Below are positions 60,455 to 64,000 of a stretch of DNA of 64,000 bases, in pieces (the first letter of the stretch is position 1; the number at the start of each line of letters is the position of its first letter). This stretch comes from Thermodesulfomicrobium sp. WS (GTDB lineage Bacteria > Desulfobacterota > Desulfovibrionia > Desulfovibrionales > Desulfomicrobiaceae), in the NCBI RefSeq assembly GCF_027925145.1, contig NZ_AP027130.1:1736001-1800000 (forward strand), given 5' to 3'. A program made the position numbers and the translations under genes. The notes beneath the pieces were generated by a model, which saw nothing but the letters and a program-made list of their open reading frames with translations, was not told where the DNA came from and ran no database searches.

Positions 60455-61357
60455 GTGGACCAACACGTAGACGTTCTCATCATCGGCCAGGGCCCGGCCG
60501 GACTTTCCGCCGCCATCTACACCGCCCGCGCCGGCATGGATACGCTCATTCTGGGCTGCGCGCCCAAGGTGGCCGGAGACTACGCCATCGACAACTACTT
60601 CGGCTTTACCGAGACCATTTCGGGTAAGGAGCTCATCGAGCGCGGCCGCATCCAGGCGGCCAAGTTCGGGGCGGAAATCCGCTGCGAGCGGGTGCTCTCC
60701 ATCCACCTCCTCGACGACGGCAGCTTCGAAGCGGTGACCGAAGCCGGCACGGTCCATGCCCAGGCCATCATCCTCGCCACGGGCGTGTCCCGCGTGCGGC
60801 CCAATATCCCGGACCTTGCCCGCTTCGAGGGCAAGGGCGTATCCTATTGTGTGAGCTGCGACGGCTATTTCGTGCGCGGCAAGCCCGTGCTCGTGGTGGG
60901 AGAAGGCAATTTCGCCGCCAACCAGGCCCTGGAGCTGCTGCAATACACCCTCAAGGTCACCCTGTGCACCCAAGGGAAAGAACCCGCCATGAACGCGGAT
61001 TTCCGCCGCCGCCTGGAAGAGGCGAACATCCCCATCCGCACCACGAGCATCCAGGCCCTGGAAGGCGACAAGTTCCTGGAGCAGGTGCGCTTCGATGACG
61101 GCACCACCCTGGACGTGGACGGTCTGTTCGTGGCCATGGGGGAGGCCTCCTCCTCGGACTTTGCCTACACCCTGGGGCTGACGCGCAACGGGGTCTTTTT
61201 GGAGGCCGACTGCGAGCAGCGCACCAACGTCCCTGGGGTCTTCGCCGCCGGCGACTGTGTCGGGCGCTTTCTCCAAATCAGTGTGGCTGTGGGCGAAGGG
61301 GCCATCGCCGCCAGATCCGCCATCGACTACGTCAAAAAACGGCGCAAACAGCCTTGA
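60455..61357 (+). CDS. Thioredoxin-reductase-like flavoprotein
   Basis: A 300-residue FAD protein. FAD motif GQGPAGLSAAIYTARAG, redox pair in YCVSCDGYF, second dinucleotide motif VVGEGNFAANQAL, and C-terminal NVPGVFAAGDCVG are present. The usual HRRxxxR NADPH motif is absent (CTQGKEPAMNADFRRR), so it may use NADH or ferredoxin. GTG start with AAGGAGG. Confidence 0.88.
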   Translation: MDQHVDVLIIGQGPAGLSAAIYTARAGMDTLILGCAPKVAGDYAIDNYFGFTETISGKELIERGRIQAAKFGAEIRCERVLSIHLLDDGSFEAVTEAGTVHAQAIILATGVSRVRPNIPDLARFEGKGVSYCVSCDGYFVRGKPVLVVGEGNFAANQALELLQYTLKVTLCTQGKEPAMNADFRRRLEEANIPIRTTSIQALEGDKFLEQVRFDDGTTLDVDGLFVAMGEASSSDFAYTLGLTRNGVFLEADCEQRTNVPGVFAAGDCVGRFLQISVAVGEGAIAARSAIDYVKKRRKQP

Positions 61358-61367
61358 CGCTCCCCCA

Positions 61368-61391
61368 GGCCGCGCCCTAACCAGCGCGGCC
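61368..61391 (+). other. GC hairpin between trxB-like gene and tRNA-Met
   Basis: GGCCGCGC and GCGCGGCC form a perfect 8-bp stem with an 8-nt loop. No U-tract follows, so a terminator is uncertain; it may separate the mRNA from the tRNA. Confidence 0.5.
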
Positions 61392-61396
61392 ACAGC

Positions 61397-61472
61397 GGGC
61401 CCATAGCTCAACTGGCAGAGCCCCCGGCTCATAACCGGATGGTTCCAGGTTCAAGCCCTGGTGGGCCCACCA
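61397..61472 (+). tRNA. tRNA-Met(CAT) (or tRNA-Ile2)
   Basis: Acceptor GGGCCCA/TGGGCCC, anticodon loop CTCATAA giving CAT, T-loop TTCAAGC and encoded CCA. The paired first base excludes the initiator tRNA. Elongator Met and lysidine-type Ile cannot be told apart here. Confidence 0.92.
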
Positions 61473-61500
61473 TCTTCGTCTCCACAAGGATCGCTCTCCC

Positions 61501-61989
61501 ATGGAACCTCTCCATATCCAAAGCTGCTACCCCCCGCAGTACCAGTGCTGCTACGGATGCGGGGTAAGCAACCCCCAGGCCCTGGGGGTTGCCACTTTCT
61601 GGGACGGTGCCGTCGGCCGCGCCACCTTTACCCCCAAGCCCGAACACACCGCTGTGCCGGGGTTCGTCTATGGCGGGCTTTTGGCCTCATTGGTGGACTG
61701 CCACGGCGTGGCCACCGCGGCGGCGGCCATCGCCGATGATCCCCGGCATCCGCCGCGGCTGGTGACCGCCTCCTTGCAGGTCCAGTTCCTCTGCCCCACC
61801 CCTCTCGGGCCGCCCCTCGAGCTGACCGCCCGTCTCACGGAACGTCGCGGCCGCAAGGCCGTGGTGCAGGTGGAGATCTCCGTCCAGGGGAGCGTGACCG
61901 TGCGCGGCGAGGTGGTGGCCGCCCCCATCCCGGCGCACATGGCGCACCAGGCCGCCCCGTCTTCCCCGTCGGCCCCGCTGACCGACTGA
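61501..61989 (+). CDS. PaaI-type thioesterase
   Basis: A 162-residue hotdog-fold protein. CYGCGVSNPQALG, VPGFVYGGLLASLVDCHGVATA (catalytic-type Asp) and the following strand VTASLQVQFLCPTPLG are typical of PF03061. It should hydrolyse an acyl-CoA. It starts with a weak AAGGATC site, 28 nt after tRNA-Met. Confidence 0.87.
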   Translation: MEPLHIQSCYPPQYQCCYGCGVSNPQALGVATFWDGAVGRATFTPKPEHTAVPGFVYGGLLASLVDCHGVATAAAAIADDPRHPPRLVTASLQVQFLCPTPLGPPLELTARLTERRGRKAVVQVEISVQGSVTVRGEVVAAPIPAHMAHQAAPSSPSAPLTD

Positions 61990-62027
61990 ACCCTCTCGAC
62001 AAACGGTCCATATTCTTCCTTGTCCAA

Positions 62028-62660
62028 TGTTGGGCCTTGTGTGGACCCGGGACATTACTTTTGAAACGAACAACTTTGGTTGCTTTGTTTGCCACCTTCG
62101 GAGTTTCTCAATAGGTGTCCTGTGGCCTAAAGCGCGTTGGTGAATGTGGTGATTGTCCGCCCAGAGGTATCGCATGAGCGTCTCTTGCAGGTCGGCTGCC
62201 GAAACAAAGCGCTCAGCGCGTAGAATCTCGGCAATGCGGCCGTTGAAGCGTTCTACCATCCCGTTGGTTTGCGGATGGCGGGGTTGGATGAGCCGATGCA
62301 CAATGCGTTTCTCACCACAGAGCTGATTAAACGAATGGCGTCCCGTAGGTTGGCGTTCGCCAGTAGCGCAAAAGCGGTCGGTGAACTCCTTTGAGAACCG
62401 TACGCGCTACAAATGGAGCGTTGGCAATGGCGTTTGCGAGAAAGCGTGTCGCGGCTTCAGCACTCTTATTCTCGTGGATTTCCAAATAGACCCAGCGCGT
62501 TGCCCGATCGATCGCGACAAAGAGGTAGCGGCGCTGCGCCTCATCGGGCATTTGCGGCAGGTATTTGACGTTGACGCGGTGACTGACCGAAGCGAGCGCT
62601 TGTTGGATCTCACGGCGAATCCGGGGTGTCGTTCGGGCATTGGCATGAATCCTGGGCATG
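62028..62660 (-). pseudogene. IS481-like transposase remnant
   Basis: Pieces in two minus-strand frames give an integrase core: VNVKYLPQMPDEAQRRYLFVAIDRATRW, then EFTDRFCATGERQ and HRLIQPRHPQTNGMVERFNGRI. The first catalytic Asp of the D-D-E triad is Asn (VNVKYL). A deletion near 62393 removes the second Asp and shifts the frame. The left end (TGTTGGG...CCCGGGACATTAC) looks like an IS481-type tip. Confidence 0.85.
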
Positions 62661-62956
62661 GCTCCGCTCCATCCTTCAATGCTTTCCGGCCTTGGAACAA
62701 GCGCTCAAGGAGCCGGTATGCTTCGAAGCGTTTCGCACGGCTTCGGGGCATATGATGCGGGACCTGACAGCTATTTCCTTCGCGCCCGTTATGGGCATCT
62801 CTTCCTTTACGAACGGCAACGCCCCACGGCGCCGCTTCCCGCGCTTTTTTCGCCGCCCAGCCGCTGATCCCAGCAGCCTTCAAGAAACCCACGCATACCG
62901 CCGCAGCGTGCACGAATCTTGCTAAAGTCTTCGGCAACCACCTTCTGGAGCTGTCC
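62661..62956. other. Degraded sequence between the IS remnant and fliJ
   Basis: No convincing gene. Long open frames on both strands are typical of GC-rich DNA. It may contain more IS debris. Confidence 0.4.
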
Positions 62957-63394
62957 ATGCCGCCCTTTCGCTTCCGTCTGCAGCAAGTCCTGAACTACCG
63001 CGAGCGCCTCGAAGACGAGGCCAAACTCGCCCTGGCCCAAGCGGAAAGCGCCCTGGCCATGGAACGCCTGCGCCTGAAGCGCCTCGAAGAGGACCTGGAA
63101 ACCGCACGCTTGGGCCTCTTGCAGGAGGCCCGGCGTGCGGCGGATTTCTGGCTCTGGCAGCCCTATATCCAACGCCTTACCGAACAACGCGCCGCCAGTC
63201 TGCGCCGCCTTGACGAGCTGGCTGCAGCCGTCGCATCCTGCCAAAAACAACTCCAGCAGCGCTCCATGGAGCGCCGCCTCGTGGACAAACTCCGCCACCG
63301 CCACCTGCAGCGACACACCTATGAAGAAAACCGCCGCGATCAATGTGCCCTCGACGAAACCGCGACCCTGGCATACTGCCGTCGGGATGACTAG
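62957..63394 (+). CDS. fliJ: Flagellar export protein FliJ
   Basis: A 145-residue, almost wholly coiled-coil protein with the FliJ start FRFRLQQVLNYRERLEDEAKLAL. It is part of the flagellar type III export chaperone-escort system. GGAG lies upstream. It overlaps the next gene by 8 nt. Confidence 0.88.
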   Translation: MPPFRFRLQQVLNYRERLEDEAKLALAQAESALAMERLRLKRLEEDLETARLGLLQEARRAADFWLWQPYIQRLTEQRAASLRRLDELAAAVASCQKQLQQRSMERRLVDKLRHRHLQRHTYEENRRDQCALDETATLAYCRRDD

Positions 63395-63947
63395 GCTTTT
63401 CGCCCTGCTGGCGCTCTTGGCCCTGGTGAAGCTTGGCGCCATTGCGACCCTCGCCTGGGCCCCGTCCCTGCCGGCACCCGCTCAAGCTGCGCAGGACAAT
63501 GCTTCGGCGCCGCCGGCCCCAGCCGCCCCCGCCGCCTCGCCCGCCAACGCATCCGATGACACGCCGCTCCCCGTGCGGCTCCAGGAACTGCGCGAGCGCG
63601 AACAGGCCTTGAACCAAAAAGAGGCCAGCCTGCGCGCCCTAGAAGAACAGCTGGACCGCAAACTCCAGGAGCTCAAGGCCCTCCAAGCCCAGGTGCAGGC
63701 GATGCTCGACAAGGCCGACGTGCTCAAGGACGAAAAGATCCGCCACCTGGTGGACGTCTACAGCAACATGAAGCCACAGCAGGCAGGCCAGACCCTGGAA
63801 TCTCTGGACGAAGCCATCGCCGTCAAAATCCTGGCAGGCATGACCGGACGCAAGGCCGGAGAAATCCTCTCCACCGTGCGGCCGGACAAGGCGGCCAAAC
63901 TCTCCGAGGCCCTCACCCGCCTGCAAACGCCCTTCGGGACCCAGTAG
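63387..63947 (+). CDS. MotE-like flagellar stator chaperone
   Basis: About 186 residues: one N-terminal membrane helix, a Pro/Ala-rich linker, a coiled coil (LQELREREQALNQKEASLRAL) and a C-terminal MgtE_N-like helix bundle (VDVYSNMKPQQAGQTLESLDEAIAVKILAGM). This matches the MotE type near fliJ. It may help stator assembly. Confidence 0.83.
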   Translation: MTRLFALLALLALVKLGAIATLAWAPSLPAPAQAAQDNASAPPAPAAPAASPANASDDTPLPVRLQELREREQALNQKEASLRALEEQLDRKLQELKALQAQVQAMLDKADVLKDEKIRHLVDVYSNMKPQQAGQTLESLDEAIAVKILAGMTGRKAGEILSTVRPDKAAKLSEALTRLQTPFGTQ

Positions 63948-64000
63948 TGCCGCGCATCCGCCTCATCCTGGCCTACACCGGAACCCACTACCATGGCTGG
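63947..64000 (+). CDS. truA: tRNA pseudouridine synthase A, N-terminal fragment
   Basis: Only 18 codons are in the window, starting at a GTG that shares a base with the previous stop (TAGTG). The start VPRIRLILAYTGTHYHGW matches the TruA N-terminus. The rest lies outside. Confidence 0.75.
   Translation, partial: MPRIRLILAYTGTHYHGW

Overview
The window reads as a chromosomal segment of a GC-rich, anaerobic sulfate reducer of the order Desulfovibrionales. The main reason is the cluster at about 17.5-29.2 kb: homodimer-type pyruvate:ferredoxin oxidoreductase, lactate permease, FAD/FeS D-lactate dehydrogenase, phosphotransacetylase and acetate kinase. This is the organic-acid oxidation layout known from Desulfovibrio. 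Futalosine-type menaquinone synthesis, a minimal SufC-SufB pair, a TRAP transporter and Tol-Pal genes agree with this. Species is not assigned.

Layout. 0-5.8 kb: end of a Trk potassium channel, converging on a TetR-controlled TRAP operon (tetR-dctP-dctQ-dctM) that ends in a GT39-type glycosyltransferase. 5.9-11.4 kb: a patatin-like esterase, a histidine kinase with its own periplasmic binding domain, its NtrC-type regulator and a small PAS/Cys-cluster protein. 11.6-15.0 kb: hydantoinase-like protein, a PurQ-type amidotransferase and tadA, whose 3' end overlaps a tRNA-Ser(CGA) gene. 15.0-17.3 kb: a lower-GC islet with transposase debris, a cytosine-deaminase-like protein and an aromatic amino acid permease. 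17.5-29.3 kb: the lactate-to-acetate cluster, all on the minus strand, with a sigma-54-like promoter before por and perfect hairpins at most gene junctions. 29.7-39.9 kb: a small orphan protein, two tandem identical tRNA-Lys genes, dsbD, a hemolysin-III protein, a NYN nuclease, an M24 peptidase, mqnC, a YkgJ protein, a J-domain protein and a minimal Suf pair. 39.9-44.0 kb: tolQRAB-pal. 44.0-48.6 kb: tightly packed miaB, DUF151 and a PHP-like gene, then cutA, nth and tgt. 48.6-49.8 kb: a repeat-rich coiled-coil gene flanked by a degenerate second copy of the tgt 3' end. 49.8-52.1 kb: murA, a VOC protein and tRNA-His. 52.2-57.9 kb: a sensory operon in which a TPR protein and two duplicated LivK-like lipoproteins precede a hybrid histidine kinase, without any ABC permease. 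58-64 kb: small conserved genes, an adenosine-specific-kinase family protein, a thioredoxin-reductase-like flavoprotein, tRNA-Met, a thioesterase, a dead IS481-like transposase, fliJ, a motE-like gene and the start of truA.

How the genes work together. Lactate enters through LctP, is oxidised to pyruvate by the Dld-FeS pair, and pyruvate becomes acetyl-CoA through Por. Pta and AckA then yield acetate and ATP. Two separate sensor systems (6.9-10.7 kb and 52.2-57.0 kb) both couple periplasmic binding-protein folds to histidine kinases. Translational overlaps (ATGA, GTGA, TAATG) are very common, so most minus-strand blocks are probably polycistronic.
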